A DNA stretch of 64,000 nucleotides from Phytobacter ursingii (GCA_901456055.1 CABDWT010000018.1:62001-126000); one strand, 5' to 3'. Counted from the first letter of the stretch, positions 41,582 to 52,961 are shown. Notes: generated from the sequence alone by a model not told the origin. Numbers and translations are program-made.

Positions 41582-44263
41582 ATGGCTGTTACTAATGTCG
41601 CTGAACTTAACGCACTCGTCGAACGTGTGAAGAAAGCCCAGCGTGAATATGCCAACTTTACTCAAGAGCAAGTTGACAAGATCTTCCGCGCCGCCGCTCT
41701 GGCCGCCGCTGATGCCCGTATCCCTCTCGCTAAAATGGCTGTTGCCGAATCCGGCATGGGTATCGTCGAAGATAAAGTGATTAAAAACCACTTTGCTTCT
41801 GAATATATCTACAACGCCTATAAAGATGAGAAAACCTGCGGCGTCCTTGAGGAAGATGACACTTTTGGTACCATCACCATCGCTGAACCTATCGGTATTA
41901 TCTGCGGTATTGTTCCGACGACTAACCCAACTTCTACTGCAATCTTCAAGTCACTGATTAGCCTGAAGACCCGTAACGCCATTATTTTCTCCCCACACCC
42001 GCGTGCTAAAGATGCAACGAACAAAGCGGCTGATATCGTTCTGCAGGCGGCTATCGCTGCGGGCGCACCAAAAGATCTGATTGGCTGGATTGACCAACCG
42101 TCTGTTGAACTGTCTAACGCTTTAATGCACCACCCGGACATCAACCTGATCCTCGCGACCGGCGGCCCAGGCATGGTGAAGGCAGCATACAGCTCCGGTA
42201 AACCGGCTATCGGCGTAGGCGCAGGCAATACCCCAGTGGTCATCGACGAAACGGCAGATATCAAACGTGCTGTCGCCTCTGTTCTGATGTCCAAAACCTT
42301 CGACAACGGCGTTATCTGTGCTTCCGAACAGTCTGTTGTGGTTGTTGATTCTGTTTACGACGCGGTTCGTGAACGTTTTGCTACCCACGGCGGCTACCTG
42401 CTGCAAGGTAAAGAGCTGAAAGCTGTTCAGGACATTATCCTGAAAAATGGCGCGTTGAACGCCGCTATCGTTGGTCAACCGGCATACAAAATCGCTGAAC
42501 TGGCAGGTTTCACTGTTCCGGCAACGACCAAAATTTTGATCGGCGAAGTGACTGTTGTTGACGAAAGCGAACCGTTCGCTCACGAAAAACTGTCCCCGAC
42601 TCTGGCGATGTACCGCGCTAAAGATTTCGACGATGCGGTAGAAAAAGCAGAGAAACTGGTTGCCATGGGCGGTATCGGTCATACCTCTTGCTTGTACACC
42701 GACCAGGATAACCAGCCGGCTCGCGTGCAGAAATTCGGCGCCGAAATGAAAACCGCACGTATTCTGATCAACACCCCAGCCTCTCAGGGTGGTATCGGCG
42801 ACCTTTATAACTTCAAACTCGCACCTTCCCTGACTCTGGGTTGTGGTTCCTGGGGTGGTAACTCCATCTCTGAAAACGTTGGTCCGAAACACCTGATCAA
42901 CAAGAAAACCGTTGCTAAGCGAGCTGAAAACATGTTGTGGCACAAACTTCCGAAATCTATCTACTTCCGCCGTGGCTCTCTGCCAATCGCGCTGGATGAA
43001 GTGATTACTGATGGTCACAAACGCGCGCTGATCGTGACTGACCGCTTCCTGTTCAACAACGGCTATGCAGACCAGATCACTTCTGTACTGAAAGCGGCTG
43101 GCGTAGAAACAGAAGTCTTCTTCGAAGTTGAAGCTGACCCGACACTGACTATCGTACGTAAAGGCGCAGAGCTGGCGAACTCCTTCAAACCTGACGTGAT
43201 CATCGCGCTGGGTGGTGGTTCCCCGATGGATGCGGCAAAAATCATGTGGGTAATGTACGAGCATCCGGAAACCCATTTTGAAGAACTGGCGCTGCGCTTT
43301 ATGGATATCCGTAAACGCATCTACAAGTTCCCGAAAATGGGTGTGAAAGCGAAAATGGTAGCTATCACCACCACTTCCGGTACAGGTTCAGAAGTCACAC
43401 CGTTCGCTGTGGTAACTGACGATGCGACCGGTCAGAAATATCCGCTGGCAGACTATGCACTGACTCCGGACATGGCGGTTGTCGACGCGAATCTGGTCAT
43501 GGACATGCCGAAATCACTGTGCGCATTCGGTGGTCTGGATGCGGTAACCCACGCGCTGGAAGCTTACGTTTCTGTACTGGCGTCTGAGTTCTCCGATGGT
43601 CAGGCTCTGCAGGCTCTGAAATTGCTGAAAGAAAACCTGCCGGCGTCCTACCATGAAGGTTCTAAAAACCCGATTGCACGTGAGCGTGTACATAGCGCCG
43701 CTACCATCGCGGGTATCGCGTTTGCGAACGCCTTCCTGGGTGTGTGTCACTCCATGGCGCATAAACTGGGTTCGCAGTTCCATATCCCGCACGGTCTGGC
43801 CAACGCCCTGTTGATCGCGAACGTTATCCGCTATAACGCGAATGACAACCCGACTAAACAGACTGCATTCAGCCAATATGACCGTCCGCAGGCTCGCCGC
43901 CGTTATGCAGAAATCGCTGACCATCTGGGTCTGACTTCTGTCGGTGACCGCACTGCTGCGAAAATCGAGAAACTGCTGGCATGGCTGGAAACCATTAAAG
44001 CTGAACTGGGCATTCCTAAGTCAATCCGTGAAGCAGGCGTTCAGGAAGCTGACTTCCTTGCTCATGTTGACAAACTGTCCGAAGATGCGTTCGATGACCA
44101 GTGTACCGGTGCTAACCCGCGTTACCCGCTGATCTCCGAGCTGAAACAGATCCTGCTGGATACCTACTACGGACGTGAGTTCAAAGAAGGCGCAACAGCA
44201 GAAGTGAAAGCAGAAGCGGTAAAAACGGATAAAGCAGACAAAAAAGCGAAGAAAACCGCTTAA
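41582..44263 (+). CDS. adhE: Bifunctional acetaldehyde-CoA/alcohol dehydrogenase
   Basis: Reduces acetyl-CoA to acetaldehyde and then ethanol with two NADH, regenerating NAD during fermentation; the enzyme forms filaments (spirosomes). The 893-residue chain has an N-terminal aldehyde dehydrogenase domain (ATGGPGMVKAAYSSGKPAIGVGAGN, catalytic Cys in NGVICASEQSVVV near residue 246) and a C-terminal iron-dependent alcohol dehydrogenase (GGGSPMDAAKIMW near 545, TTSGTGSEVTPFAV, the iron ligands around GLDAVTHALEAY, NAFLGVCHSMAHKLG and HIPHGLANA). Two residues longer than in E. coli in the Lys/Ala-rich tail. Confidence 0.98.
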   Translation: MAVTNVAELNALVERVKKAQREYANFTQEQVDKIFRAAALAAADARIPLAKMAVAESGMGIVEDKVIKNHFASEYIYNAYKDEKTCGVLEEDDTFGTITIAEPIGIICGIVPTTNPTSTAIFKSLISLKTRNAIIFSPHPRAKDATNKAADIVLQAAIAAGAPKDLIGWIDQPSVELSNALMHHPDINLILATGGPGMVKAAYSSGKPAIGVGAGNTPVVIDETADIKRAVASVLMSKTFDNGVICASEQSVVVVDSVYDAVRERFATHGGYLLQGKELKAVQDIILKNGALNAAIVGQPAYKIAELAGFTVPATTKILIGEVTVVDESEPFAHEKLSPTLAMYRAKDFDDAVEKAEKLVAMGGIGHTSCLYTDQDNQPARVQKFGAEMKTARILINTPASQGGIGDLYNFKLAPSLTLGCGSWGGNSISENVGPKHLINKKTVAKRAENMLWHKLPKSIYFRRGSLPIALDEVITDGHKRALIVTDRFLFNNGYADQITSVLKAAGVETEVFFEVEADPTLTIVRKGAELANSFKPDVIIALGGGSPMDAAKIMWVMYEHPETHFEELALRFMDIRKRIYKFPKMGVKAKMVAITTTSGTGSEVTPFAVVTDDATGQKYPLADYALTPDMAVVDANLVMDMPKSLCAFGGLDAVTHALEAYVSVLASEFSDGQALQALKLLKENLPASYHEGSKNPIARERVHSAATIAGIAFANAFLGVCHSMAHKLGSQFHIPHGLANALLIANVIRYNANDNPTKQTAFSQYDRPQARRRYAEIADHLGLTSVGDRTAAKIEKLLAWLETIKAELGIPKSIREAGVQEADFLAHVDKLSEDAFDDQCTGANPRYPLISELKQILLDTYYGREFKEGATAEVKAEAVKTDKADKKAKKTA

Positions 44264-44345
44264 TTGTCCTGTCCAGCATAACCCGTCTGATGGCTAACCC
44301 CTGTCAGCGAAGATGACCGGTTAAACGGTCCGGCGGGTTGACGAT

Positions 44346-44380
44346 TAAAGCCTCATCAATTCTTTGATGGGGCTTTTTTA
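44346..44380 (+). terminator. adhE terminator
   Basis: AAAGCCTCATCAA pairs with TTGATGGGGCTTT, followed by a T run, 83 bases after the adhE stop. Confidence 0.85.
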
Positions 44381-44674
44381 TATTTGCTATCCGGCTTGAC
44401 GCTACCCCGAGTTCTCAGCGCCCTCCTCGCTTTCCTGCTAACTGATGTCACTTCTGCAGAATGGCGGGCTCAATCTATACCCGTAAACGTCCCAGAAGTA
44501 GGTATTACGTGACTGATGGTGAGTACAAGTCACTGAATTTGCATGGGCTGATACATCTGAGCATGCAGGAGGCTGGAATAAAATAAAGCGGGTACAGCAT
44601 GCGGGAAAAATTGCCAGGCCGTATGCCCTGATGCTGCTATAACGTCCGTTGGCAAGACAATAAGGTAAATACGC

Positions 44675-44710
44675 CAGACTCTGCGCACAGCGTCCCAGGC
44701 GCAGAGTCTG
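44675..44710. repeat. Perfect 12-bp inverted repeat downstream of tdk
   Basis: CAGACTCTGCGC and GCGCAGAGTCTG flank a 12-base loop. There is no T run on either side. It lies about 80 bases past the tdk stop and could be a 3' mRNA stem, a weak terminator or part of an unannotated RNA. Confidence 0.65.
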
Positions 44711-44788
44711 ATACTTATGAGCTCTGGCCTGTTGGCAGTTTCTTTATGTCTGTAATCAATCAGGAGAGCGTGTAGACATACAGGAGAG

Positions 44789-45403
44789 TTACCCTCTTAT
44801 ACGCGCCTGAATAGCGGCCAGAGAGCCTTCTGCTAGCGCCTCTTTATAATGTTTGCGGCAAACAGACACATAGCGCTCATTACCACCAATAACGACTTGC
44901 TCACCCTCATTATATGGTCGTCCGGCTTGATCAAGTCGCAGCACCATGCTGGCTTTACGCCCGCAGAAACAGATAGTTTTTAGTTCGACCAGTTTATCTG
45001 ACCACGCCAGAAGATATTGGCTGCCGATAAACAACTCGCCGCGGAAATCCGTTCGTAATCCATAACAGAGCACGGGAATATCAAGTTCATCGACGACCTC
45101 GGACAACTGATATACCTGCTGGCGGGATAAAAATTGACTTTCATCAACTAAAACGCAGTGGATAGGCTCGCGCTGATGCTCTGCATTAATTTCATCTTTA
45201 AGGGATGTGTTTTGGTTAAAAAGACGCGCTGGCGATGATAAACCAATTCGAGAACTTACCTTCCCTGCACCAAAGCGGTCATCAATTTCCGCTGTATAGA
45301 CCAGCGTCCGCATGCCACGTTCCTGATAATTGTAGGAAGACTGCAGTAAAGCCGTGGATTTTCCGGCATTCATCGCTGAGTAGTAGAAATAAAGTTGCGC
45401 CAT
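44789..45403 (-). CDS. tdk: Thymidine kinase
   Basis: Phosphorylates thymidine and deoxyuridine for salvage. The 204-residue protein has the P-loop [13 protein letters not shown] near residue 10, the Walker B/catalytic [13 protein letters not shown] near 85 (Glu as base), and a zinc site made by CFCGRKA near 150 and VCRKHY near 188. The start at 45403 ([11 protein letters not shown]) matches E. coli. E. coli has Cys where this protein has Ser in DECQF, a change outside catalysis. The IS5-type element begins 421 bases upstream. Confidence 0.96.
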   Translation of the reverse strand: MAQLYFYYSAMNAGKSTALLQSSYNYQERGMRTLVYTAEIDDRFGAGKVSSRIGLSSPARLFNQNTSLKDEINAEHQREPIHCVLVDESQFLSRQQVYQLSEVVDELDIPVLCYGLRTDFRGELFIGSQYLLAWSDKLVELKTICFCGRKASMVLRLDQAGRPYNEGEQVVIGGNERYVSVCRKHYKEALAEGSLAAIQARIRG

Positions 45404-45824
45404 TGCCCGCAAGACCCCAATCAAAGTGTGATATTCCTCAGCAGGATTGTATCATATTTTAACGTGCCTCCCGGAATGACGAACGCACACTTTACTTAGC
45501 TTCCTGACATGATTTCGTTGATATACTGCACGCTATTTCTCTTCGCAAGCTGTTGCTGCCAAAGAAACAAACAATAAGCGCACCGTGTCTTGCCTGGGTA
45601 TAAAAAACAAGAAATTTCAGCGCCAGGCACAAGAAATTATTAATGTTTTATGCAAAACGGCGTTGTTGTGAACACTAATAAAAAAGGTTGATATTTATCC
45701 ATCGAAACTATAATTCGTATGAGATTAATCAGTTAAAATCGCCGATTAAACACCTGAACCGTTTGGGTGATAATGCTTTCAATATGGCTTTTTTGTGCGG
45801 TCCCGCAAGAAAAATTTAAGTTAG
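45404..45824. other. tdk-side half of the tdk/hns intergenic region
   Basis: About 420 gene-free bases, continuous with 47021-47153 before the IS insertion. It holds the tdk promoter by position and the distal part of the hns upstream region. A short minus-strand frame at 45733-45990 is not credible. Confidence 0.55.
45821..45824. repeat. Target-site duplication, left copy (TTAG)
   Basis: TTAG abuts the left end of the IS and is repeated at 47021-47024. A 4-bp duplication of YTAR type is the hallmark of IS5-group transposition. Confidence 0.9.
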
Positions 45825-47020
<1,196 letters not shown>

Positions 47021-47024
47021 TTAG
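47021..47024. repeat. Target-site duplication, right copy (TTAG)
   Basis: Second copy of the TTAG flanking the IS element; see the left copy at 45821-45824. Confidence 0.9.
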
Positions 47025-47082
47025 CGGTTTTTAAAAATGAGGTAAATAAAGAGGAAATTTGAATTCCTTACATTCTCACCTA

Positions 47083-47111
47083 TTGCACTACTCAAATTAA
47101 CGCTCTATTAT
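47083..47111 (+). promoter_or_regulatory. hns core promoter
   Basis: A -35 box TTGCAC (47083-47088) and a -10 box TATTAT (47106-47111) are 17 bp apart, with a short leader to the ATG at 47154. It closely resembles the E. coli hns promoter. The IS ends 62 bp upstream, so the core promoter is intact. Confidence 0.85.
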
Positions 47112-47153
47112 TAGCTCAACAAACCACCCCAATATAAGTTTGAGATTACTACA

Positions 47154-47567
47154 ATGAGCGAAGCACTTAAAATTCTGAACAACATCCGTACTCTTCGTGC
47201 GCAGGCAAGAGAATGCACTCTGGAAACGCTCGAAGAAATGCTGGAAAAATTAGAAGTGGTCGTTAACGAGCGTCGTGAAGAAGAAAGCGCTGCAGCTGCT
47301 GAAATCGAAGAACGTACTCGTAAACTGCAGCAATATCGCGAAATGCTGATTGCTGACGGTATTGATCCGAATGAACTGCTGAACAGCATGGTCGCTGCTA
47401 AAACCGGAACTAAAGCTAAACGCGCTGCACGTCCGGCTAAATATAGCTATGTTGACGAAAACGGCGAAACTAAAACCTGGACCGGCCAGGGCCGCACTCC
47501 GGCAGTAATCAAAAAAGCGATGGACGAACAAGGTAAACAACTGGAAGATTTCCTGATCCAGGAATAA
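47154..47567 (+). CDS. hns: Nucleoid-associated protein H-NS
   Basis: Histone-like repressor that binds and bridges AT-rich DNA, silencing horizontally acquired genes and controlling many stress and virulence genes. The 137-residue chain has the N-terminal coiled-coil oligomerisation region (residues 1-65, [23 protein letters not shown]...), a linker near 80-90, and the C-terminal DNA-binding domain with [15 protein letters not shown] near 108, which contains the minor-groove hook Gln-Gly-Arg. Length equals E. coli H-NS. Its upstream control region is interrupted by an IS. Confidence 0.98.
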   Translation: MSEALKILNNIRTLRAQARECTLETLEEMLEKLEVVVNERREEESAAAAEIEERTRKLQQYREMLIADGIDPNELLNSMVAAKTGTKAKRAARPAKYSYVDENGETKTWTGQGRTPAVIKKAMDEQGKQLEDFLIQE

Positions 47568-47582
47568 TCCTAAGCCTTTATG

Positions 47583-47612
47583 AAAAATCCCGCCACTGGC
47601 GGGATTTTTTTT
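47583..47612 (+). terminator. hns terminator
   Basis: AATCCCGCC / GGCGGGATT stem with a T run, 16 bases after the hns stop. Confidence 0.9.
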
Positions 47613-47776
47613 AACCAGTTTTTTAACCATTCTTGCGAAACAATATTGCGTGGCGGTGAAGATAAGCGTGCATTGCTGATGATTTTTGCTCACCTACATT
47701 CCCGTATCGATATTCCCACTTAGCGCAAAGATCTCTCACGGCGCATGGTCAACCATCCCGAAGATGGCTGATGGCA

Positions 47777-47816
47777 ATAAAAAAGCCGGAGTGATAAGCA
47801 TCAATCCGGCTTTATT
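47777..47816 (-). terminator. galU terminator
   Basis: AAAGCCGGA pairs with TCCGGCTTT, with an A run giving a T tract on the minus strand. It lies just beyond the galU stop. Confidence 0.75.
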
Positions 47817-47834
47817 ACCTACGACTAAAGCAGG

Positions 47835-48746
47835 TTACGCTTTAGCGACACCGACAATATCTTCCAGCCAGGCTTTAAATTCTTTGCCAAGTACGTTATG
47901 GCGAATACCATATTCTACGAAAGCCTGCATATAACCCAGCTTATTACCGCAATCGTGGCTTTTGCCTTTCATGTGATAAGCTTCGACGGTCTCTTTCTCG
48001 ATAAGCATATCGATAGCGTCGGTCAACTGGATCTCGTCACCGGCTCCCGGAGGCGTTTTAGCCAGCAGCGGCCAAATCTCTTCGCTGAGGACGTAACGGC
48101 CTACAACGGCCAGATTAGACGGCGCGACATTCGCTTTCGGTTTTTCTACCACGCCGACCATCGGTACACTGTCGCCCGGTTTGAGTTCTGCGCCTTTACA
48201 GTCAACAACACCGTATGCAGTCACATCTGCAACAGGCTCAACCATAATCTGGCTGGCACCGGTTTCATCGAAACGCTTGATCATTTCAGCCAGGTTATCC
48301 TGCGAAAGATCGGACTCGAATTCGTCCAGAATGACATCCGGCAGAATAACCGCAACTGGCTCATTACCTACGACCGGATGCGCGCACAGCACCGCGTGTC
48401 CAAGCCCTTTAGCCAGCCCCTGACGGACCTGCATGATGGTGACGTGCGGCGGGCAAATAGCCTGCACTTCTTCCAGCAATTGGCGTTTCACGCGTTTTTC
48501 CAGCATCGCTTCAAGTTCAAAGCTGGTATCGAAGTGGTTTTCGATCGAATTTTTCGACGAATGCGTAACCAGAACAATTTCGGTAATACCCGCAGCGATA
48601 CACTCATTCACGACATACTGAATTAATGGCTTATCAACCAACGGTAACATTTCTTTAGGAATAGCCTTTGTCGCCGGCAGCATCCTGGTTCCCAATCCCG
48701 CAACCGGGATAACTGCTTTAGTCACTCTCGAATTTATGGCAGCCAT
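47835..48746 (-). CDS. galU: UTP-glucose-1-phosphate uridylyltransferase GalU
   Basis: Makes UDP-glucose for lipopolysaccharide core, trehalose, capsule and galactose metabolism. The 303-residue protein has the nucleotidyltransferase motif [22 protein letters not shown] (residues 13-34), then [40 protein letters not shown] and the active-site region GVVDCKG. The C-terminus ([10 protein letters not shown]) differs from that of E. coli and is one residue longer. The gene is followed by rssB upstream on the same strand. Confidence 0.97.
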   Translation of the reverse strand: MAAINSRVTKAVIPVAGLGTRMLPATKAIPKEMLPLVDKPLIQYVVNECIAAGITEIVLVTHSSKNSIENHFDTSFELEAMLEKRVKRQLLEEVQAICPPHVTIMQVRQGLAKGLGHAVLCAHPVVGNEPVAVILPDVILDEFESDLSQDNLAEMIKRFDETGASQIMVEPVADVTAYGVVDCKGAELKPGDSVPMVGVVEKPKANVAPSNLAVVGRYVLSEEIWPLLAKTPPGAGDEIQLTDAIDMLIEKETVEAYHMKGKSHDCGNKLGYMQAFVEYGIRHNVLGKEFKAWLEDIVGVAKA

Positions 48747-48943
48747 TGAAAATCTCCTGGTCTGTTCACGCTTTGAGCATGTTCATGAATTAATTCGCAT
48801 CTGAGTATATCAGTACCATCGTAATGAACTGGTCTGAAAAGGACGCTATAACGTTTAATTAGGATTAATACGCAAAACTGTGGCGATAGTACCACTCGCT
48901 TTAAAAAGGAGGTAAAGCTATCTACGGAATACGTTGCGATTGC

Positions 48944-49957
48944 TCATTCCGCAGACAACATTAAACGCAGACGGCCACCAGCCCCCCACACCTGACATTG
49001 CCAGGCGTCGCACCGTTGGCTCAATTGGTTCAGATAAGTATTTCCTAATGTGCCCAACGGTACACCGTTACTGATTTGAATTTGGTGTTCACCGGTATTT
49101 AATGTGGCGTTAAGGCCTGCCGACACTAAAATAAGGTTCTTTAATTCGCTGTGATAATACCCAACCAGCAGAGGAAACTGCCCTGGCAAATTTGCCTGAC
49201 GCAGTAACTGATTTACCTGCTTGAGCAAACTGCCCATCTCAGGAAGTTTTTGGTGTTGATGTGACAACTGTTCCTGAAGTAAGCCGTTGAACAGCGCACG
49301 CAGTAATAATGCCGCCAGAACGCCATTATTCCCTGCCCGTGTTACATCAAGGCAATAAAAGGCCAGATCGCGCGATGATATTGGCGCGATATCAAGCACC
49401 AGGCCTGGCTGATCGGCAGAAACCAACTGGCGGTAATTAACCCGGCAGCCCGACATCTTCTGCTGAACCGGCGGCTGTAATTCTTGTAAAAGTTTGGCAG
49501 CCGCCTGCGGGTTTTCTACCAGCGCATCCCAATCCTGAAACAAACGTTCTTCTTCTTCGACTCGCGAATTAAACATATTGGGATAGAGACAGGCAAACAC
49601 GGTCTCTTTGAGACGATTCAGATCCTTAACGGGCTTAAGTAAAACGTCCTGCACGCCTAAACGCAGCGCTTTCGCAATATCTGCCATGTTATCGGTCGCA
49701 GAAATGACAAGCACCGGCATTTGATCGCCTTTATTGCGCAAATGTTCGACAAGTTTAAGGCCATTCATTCTCGGCATGGCAATATCGCAAATCATAAGAT
49801 CCGGCGAGGCATTTTCCAGCTGTTCGAGCGCTGAGACACCATCATCCGCGACCAGTGTTTCCGCTCCCAAAGAGGAGAGCCAGGAATCCAGCAGCGAGCG
49901 GAAGACGGGTTCGTCTTCAACGATCAATATCTGTTTTCCTGCTAACGGCTGCGTCAT
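48944..49957 (-). CDS. rssB: RssB, adaptor/anti-sigma factor for RpoS degradation
   Basis: Response-regulator-like protein that delivers sigma S to ClpXP. The 337 residues consist of a receiver domain (residues ~10-125: ILIVEDEPVFRSLL, phosphoacceptor Asp in LMICDIAMPRMNG near residue 58, VLVISATD and VLLKPVK) and a C-terminal PP2C-like pseudophosphatase domain. Length matches E. coli RssB. It lies downstream of rssA, as in E. coli. Confidence 0.96.
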   Translation of the reverse strand: MTQPLAGKQILIVEDEPVFRSLLDSWLSSLGAETLVADDGVSALEQLENASPDLMICDIAMPRMNGLKLVEHLRNKGDQMPVLVISATDNMADIAKALRLGVQDVLLKPVKDLNRLKETVFACLYPNMFNSRVEEEERLFQDWDALVENPQAAAKLLQELQPPVQQKMSGCRVNYRQLVSADQPGLVLDIAPISSRDLAFYCLDVTRAGNNGVLAALLLRALFNGLLQEQLSHQHQKLPEMGSLLKQVNQLLRQANLPGQFPLLVGYYHSELKNLILVSAGLNATLNTGEHQIQISNGVPLGTLGNTYLNQLSQRCDAWQCQVWGAGGRLRLMLSAE

Positions 49958-50049
49958 CTTATCTCCCCTGCCCGACGATAATTAAATAGTGGCATGATCT
50001 ATCAATAATCGCCTGTCAGAATTTGCTGAACTCGAATAAAAAAACATAC

Positions 50050-50961
50050 TTAGTCTATTGTCCTTACCAACGGTAGTAGTTCATCAATTTTCTTTTCAAC
50101 AGCAAGTTGCCCCGCCGCGATTGCCGCCTCTGCCCGATGGAAATCAAGTGTCGAAATTTGCGGACACATTGGCTGTATTAAAATATCGGGGGGATCGCCA
50201 GCCATACGGTTTCGCTTAAGCCGATTCTCAAGCACCTGAATGGATGTGGTCATTATTTCCATTGCCGTTGGTGCAATAACAGTGCGACGGGCCGTCATTT
50301 TACTCAGTCTGTCCCGTAGGCGTTCATGCCAGCGCAAGTCGTCACTCTCCACCTCTTCTTGCGCATCTTCCATTAATGTTGTCGACACTAAATCCTGTTG
50401 CATCAAATGCGCATCATGCTGCAAGTCAACCGCAATAACGATATCTGCTCCCAGTGCGCGCGTTAGGGAAACTGGAACCGGATTCACCACTGCGCCATCA
50501 ACCAGCCAATAACCATTATGGGCAACGGGCGACATCAGACCGGGCATACTGCACGAGGCACGCACCGCGAGATGAAGATCGCCCTCGGTAAACCATAGCT
50601 CTCGCCCGGTGCTGAGGTTGGTTGCTACCGCACCGAATTTCAACTGGCAATCAGTGAAAAGCGCATCTGGCAGGACCTGCCGATAGTGGTTAAAAACGCG
50701 TTCGCCGCGTAATAATCCACCGCGTCGCCAGGATGGGTCCATCAGCTTGAGGACGTCCCAGTAACTGAAAGAGCGCACCCACGCTTCCAGTTCAGGGAGT
50801 TTGTTGCAGGCATAAGCGGCGCCCACAAGGGAACCAATAGAGCACCCCGCCACGACGTCAATCTTAATCCCTGCATGTTGCAATGCCTTTATCACACCGA
50901 TGTGTGACCAGCCTCTGGCGGCACCAGATCCCAGCGCCAACCCAATTTTAACCGTTCTCAT
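50050..50961 (-). CDS. rssA: RssA, patatin-like phospholipase-domain protein
   Basis: A 303-residue patatin-family protein. The oxyanion-hole stretch LALGSGAARGWSHIGVI (residues ~7-23), the nucleophile motif AGCSIGSLVGAAYA (GxSxG, near residue 43) and the catalytic Asp in YWLVDGAVVNPVP (DGA, near 155) are all present, so lipase activity is possible; the natural substrate is unknown. The start at 50961 (MRTVKIGLALG) matches E. coli. It is encoded just upstream of rssB and transcribed with it. Confidence 0.94.
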   Translation of the reverse strand: MRTVKIGLALGSGAARGWSHIGVIKALQHAGIKIDVVAGCSIGSLVGAAYACNKLPELEAWVRSFSYWDVLKLMDPSWRRGGLLRGERVFNHYRQVLPDALFTDCQLKFGAVATNLSTGRELWFTEGDLHLAVRASCSMPGLMSPVAHNGYWLVDGAVVNPVPVSLTRALGADIVIAVDLQHDAHLMQQDLVSTTLMEDAQEEVESDDLRWHERLRDRLSKMTARRTVIAPTAMEIMTTSIQVLENRLKRNRMAGDPPDILIQPMCPQISTLDFHRAEAAIAAGQLAVEKKIDELLPLVRTID

Positions 50962-51072
50962 TACCTGGATTTTTGTCCCCCGGAACGACTGGCGTAGCCA
51001 CAAGGCTACAGCTCAGTTAACATAACGCTACTCTGGCTTATAGTGCCGTTATTTTTGTACAGGAAGCCGATT

Positions 51073-51543
51073 TTGTCTCAACTCTGTCCCTGCGGTAGCG
51101 CAGTCGAGTATAGCCTATGTTGTCAGCCTTATCTGTCTGGCGCACAGGTTGCGCCAGATCCATCACATCTTATGCGCTCCCGTTACAGCGCGTTTGTGAT
51201 GAAAGATGCCAACTATTTAGTTAGCACCTGGCATCCGGACTGTCATGCAGCCACCTTTCGTCCGGAAATTGAAGCCGGTTTCGACCGTACCCAATGGCTG
51301 GGGTTGACGGTGTTCGAGCATGCCAGCGGAAAAAACGACACAGAAGGTTACGTCAGTTTTATTGCCCGTTTCAATGAGGATGGCAAAACGGGAGCAATTA
51401 TTGAACGTTCCAGATTCTTAAAGGAGAACGGCCGGTGGTATTATATTGACGGCACACGTCCGCAATTTGGCCGTAACGATCCGTGTCCGTGCGGGTCTGG
51501 CAAGAAATTCAAAAAGTGCTGCGGGCAATACGCCCAGCGATAA
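51073..51543 (+). CDS. ychJ: YchJ, SEC-C zinc-motif protein
   Basis: A 156-residue protein with a SEC-C-type zinc motif at each end: [13 protein letters not shown] near residue 5 and [13 protein letters not shown] at the C-terminus. Between them is a YchJ-type NTF2-like domain ([44 protein letters not shown]). The role is unknown; SEC-C motifs in SecA bind SecB and ribosomes. The start is taken as TTG at 51073 behind AGGAAG, matching E. coli; the frame upstream to 51043 adds ten unrelated residues. Confidence 0.9.
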   Translation: MSQLCPCGSAVEYSLCCQPYLSGAQVAPDPSHLMRSRYSAFVMKDANYLVSTWHPDCHAATFRPEIEAGFDRTQWLGLTVFEHASGKNDTEGYVSFIARFNEDGKTGAIIERSRFLKENGRWYYIDGTRPQFGRNDPCPCGSGKKFKKCCGQYAQR

Positions 51544-51579
51544 TTCATAGCAAACACCATCAACAGGATTTACCCGGCA

Positions 51580-52422
51580 ATGCATTCATTACAACGTAAA
51601 GTATTACGCACCATTTGCCCTGACCAGAAAGGTCTCATCGCGCGGATTACTAACATTTGTTATAAACACGAACTTAATATCGTGCAAAACAACGAGTTTG
51701 TTGATCACCGCACTGGCCGCTTTTTCATGCGTACCGAGCTGGAAGGTATTTTTAACGACTCAACCCTGCTGGCCGACCTGGACAGCGCGCTGCCGGAAGG
51801 CTCTGTTCGTGAACTGAACCCTGCAGGGCAGCGTCGCGTGGTCATTCTGGTGACGAAAGAGGCGCATTGTCTTGGCGACTTATTAATGAAAGCCAATTAC
51901 GGCGGGCTGGATATTGAGATTGCGGCAGTCATCGGCAACCATGAGACGCTGCGTTCCCTGGTAGAACGTTTTGATATCCCGTTTGAACTGGTCAGCCATG
52001 AAGGACTCACCCGTGAAGAGCACGATGATCTGATGGCGCAAGCCATTGAAGCGCATCAGCCGGATTATGTGGTTTTAGCGAAGTACATGCGCGTACTGAC
52101 GCCGGGCTTTGTCTCCCGTTTTCCGAATAAGATTATCAACATCCACCATTCGTTTCTGCCGGCATTTATCGGCGCGCGTCCTTACCACCAGGCCTATGAG
52201 CGCGGGGTAAAAATCATCGGCGCGACGGCACACTACGTAAACGATAATCTGGACGAAGGCCCGATTATCATGCAGGACGTGATTCACGTGGATCACACTT
52301 ACACTGCCGAGGACATGATGCGTGCAGGTCGCGATGTTGAAAAGAATGTCTTAAGCCGCGCGCTGTATCAGGTACTGGCGCAACGTGTCTTCGTTTACGG
52401 TAACAGAACGATTATTCTTTAA
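51580..52422 (+). CDS. purU: Formyltetrahydrofolate deformylase
   Basis: Hydrolyses 10-formyltetrahydrofolate to formate and tetrahydrofolate, supplying formate for PurT and balancing the one-carbon pool. The 280-residue chain has an N-terminal ACT domain (residues ~8-85: ICPDQKGLIARITNICYKHELNI) and a formyltransferase-like domain with the catalytic Asn-His-Asp set in INIHHSFLPAFIGARPYHQA and NDNLDEGPIIMQD. Length equals E. coli PurU. Precedes the tyrosine tRNA locus, as in E. coli. Confidence 0.97.
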   Translation: MHSLQRKVLRTICPDQKGLIARITNICYKHELNIVQNNEFVDHRTGRFFMRTELEGIFNDSTLLADLDSALPEGSVRELNPAGQRRVVILVTKEAHCLGDLLMKANYGGLDIEIAAVIGNHETLRSLVERFDIPFELVSHEGLTREEHDDLMAQAIEAHQPDYVVLAKYMRVLTPGFVSRFPNKIINIHHSFLPAFIGARPYHQAYERGVKIIGATAHYVNDNLDEGPIIMQDVIHVDHTYTAEDMMRAGRDVEKNVLSRALYQVLAQRVFVYGNRTIIL

Positions 52423-52503
52423 TCGCTAACGAAATGAATTGATTAGCTTTAATCCGTTACGGATGAAAAGTACACAAACGGTTCAATTTCGTTGAAGGAA
52501 AGC

Positions 52504-52531
52504 TTTACAGCGGCGCGTCATTTGATATGAT
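52504..52531 (+). promoter_or_regulatory. tyrT-type tRNA promoter
   Basis: TTTACA (52504-52509) and TATGAT (52526-52531), 16 bp apart, are followed by a GC-rich discriminator GCGCCCCGC. The segment is nearly the E. coli tyrT promoter, a classic stringently controlled stable-RNA promoter activated by Fis. Confidence 0.88.
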
Positions 52532-52580
52532 GCGCCCCGCTTCCCGAAACGGAGGCAGGCCAGTATAAGCATTACCCCGT

Positions 52581-52646
<66 letters not shown>

Positions 52647-52665
<19 letters not shown>

Positions 52666-52840
52666 TTATTCACTACTGCAATGTAGTAACTCCGATAAGC
52701 GTTCGCGAAGTTTGCACTTGTCGGGAAGGGTAAGAACCTTCGATTAAGGTTCGCGTCGAGCGACAGCGAGACAACGTTGCCGCAGGCAACGGCCCGAAGG
52801 GTGAGGCGCGAAGCGATGAATAATCCTTCCCCCACCACCA
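52647..52840 (+). repeat. tRNA-3'-end repeat unit after tRNA-Tyr copy 1 (rtT/tpr-like)
   Basis: The last 19 bases of the tRNA (AATCCTTCCCCCACCACCA) recur at 52822-52840, giving a unit of about 175 bp. The spacer contains GCGTTGCC-type stem sequence and GGCAACGGCCCGAAGGG. E. coli tyrT has 178-bp repeats that begin with a 19-bp tRNA 3' end and encode the rtT RNA. The second spacer after copy 2 (52943-53110) is related but not identical. Release of an RttR-like RNA is inferred. Confidence 0.75.
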
Positions 52841-52876
52841 TTCTTAAAGCAGCACCCAATAATATGAATTACCCCT

Positions 52877-52961
<85 letters not shown>

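Larger units (their letters stand above)
44264..44788. other. adhE-tdk intergenic region
   Basis: About 525 bases. They hold the adhE terminator (44346-44380) and a perfect 12-bp inverted repeat (44675-44710). E. coli carries a transposase pseudogene here; I see no recognisable remnant of it. Confidence 0.5.

Noticed and set aside
42122-43276. 384-codon minus-strand frame inside adhE
   Set aside because: Antisense to conserved adhE; no plausible start region or domain.
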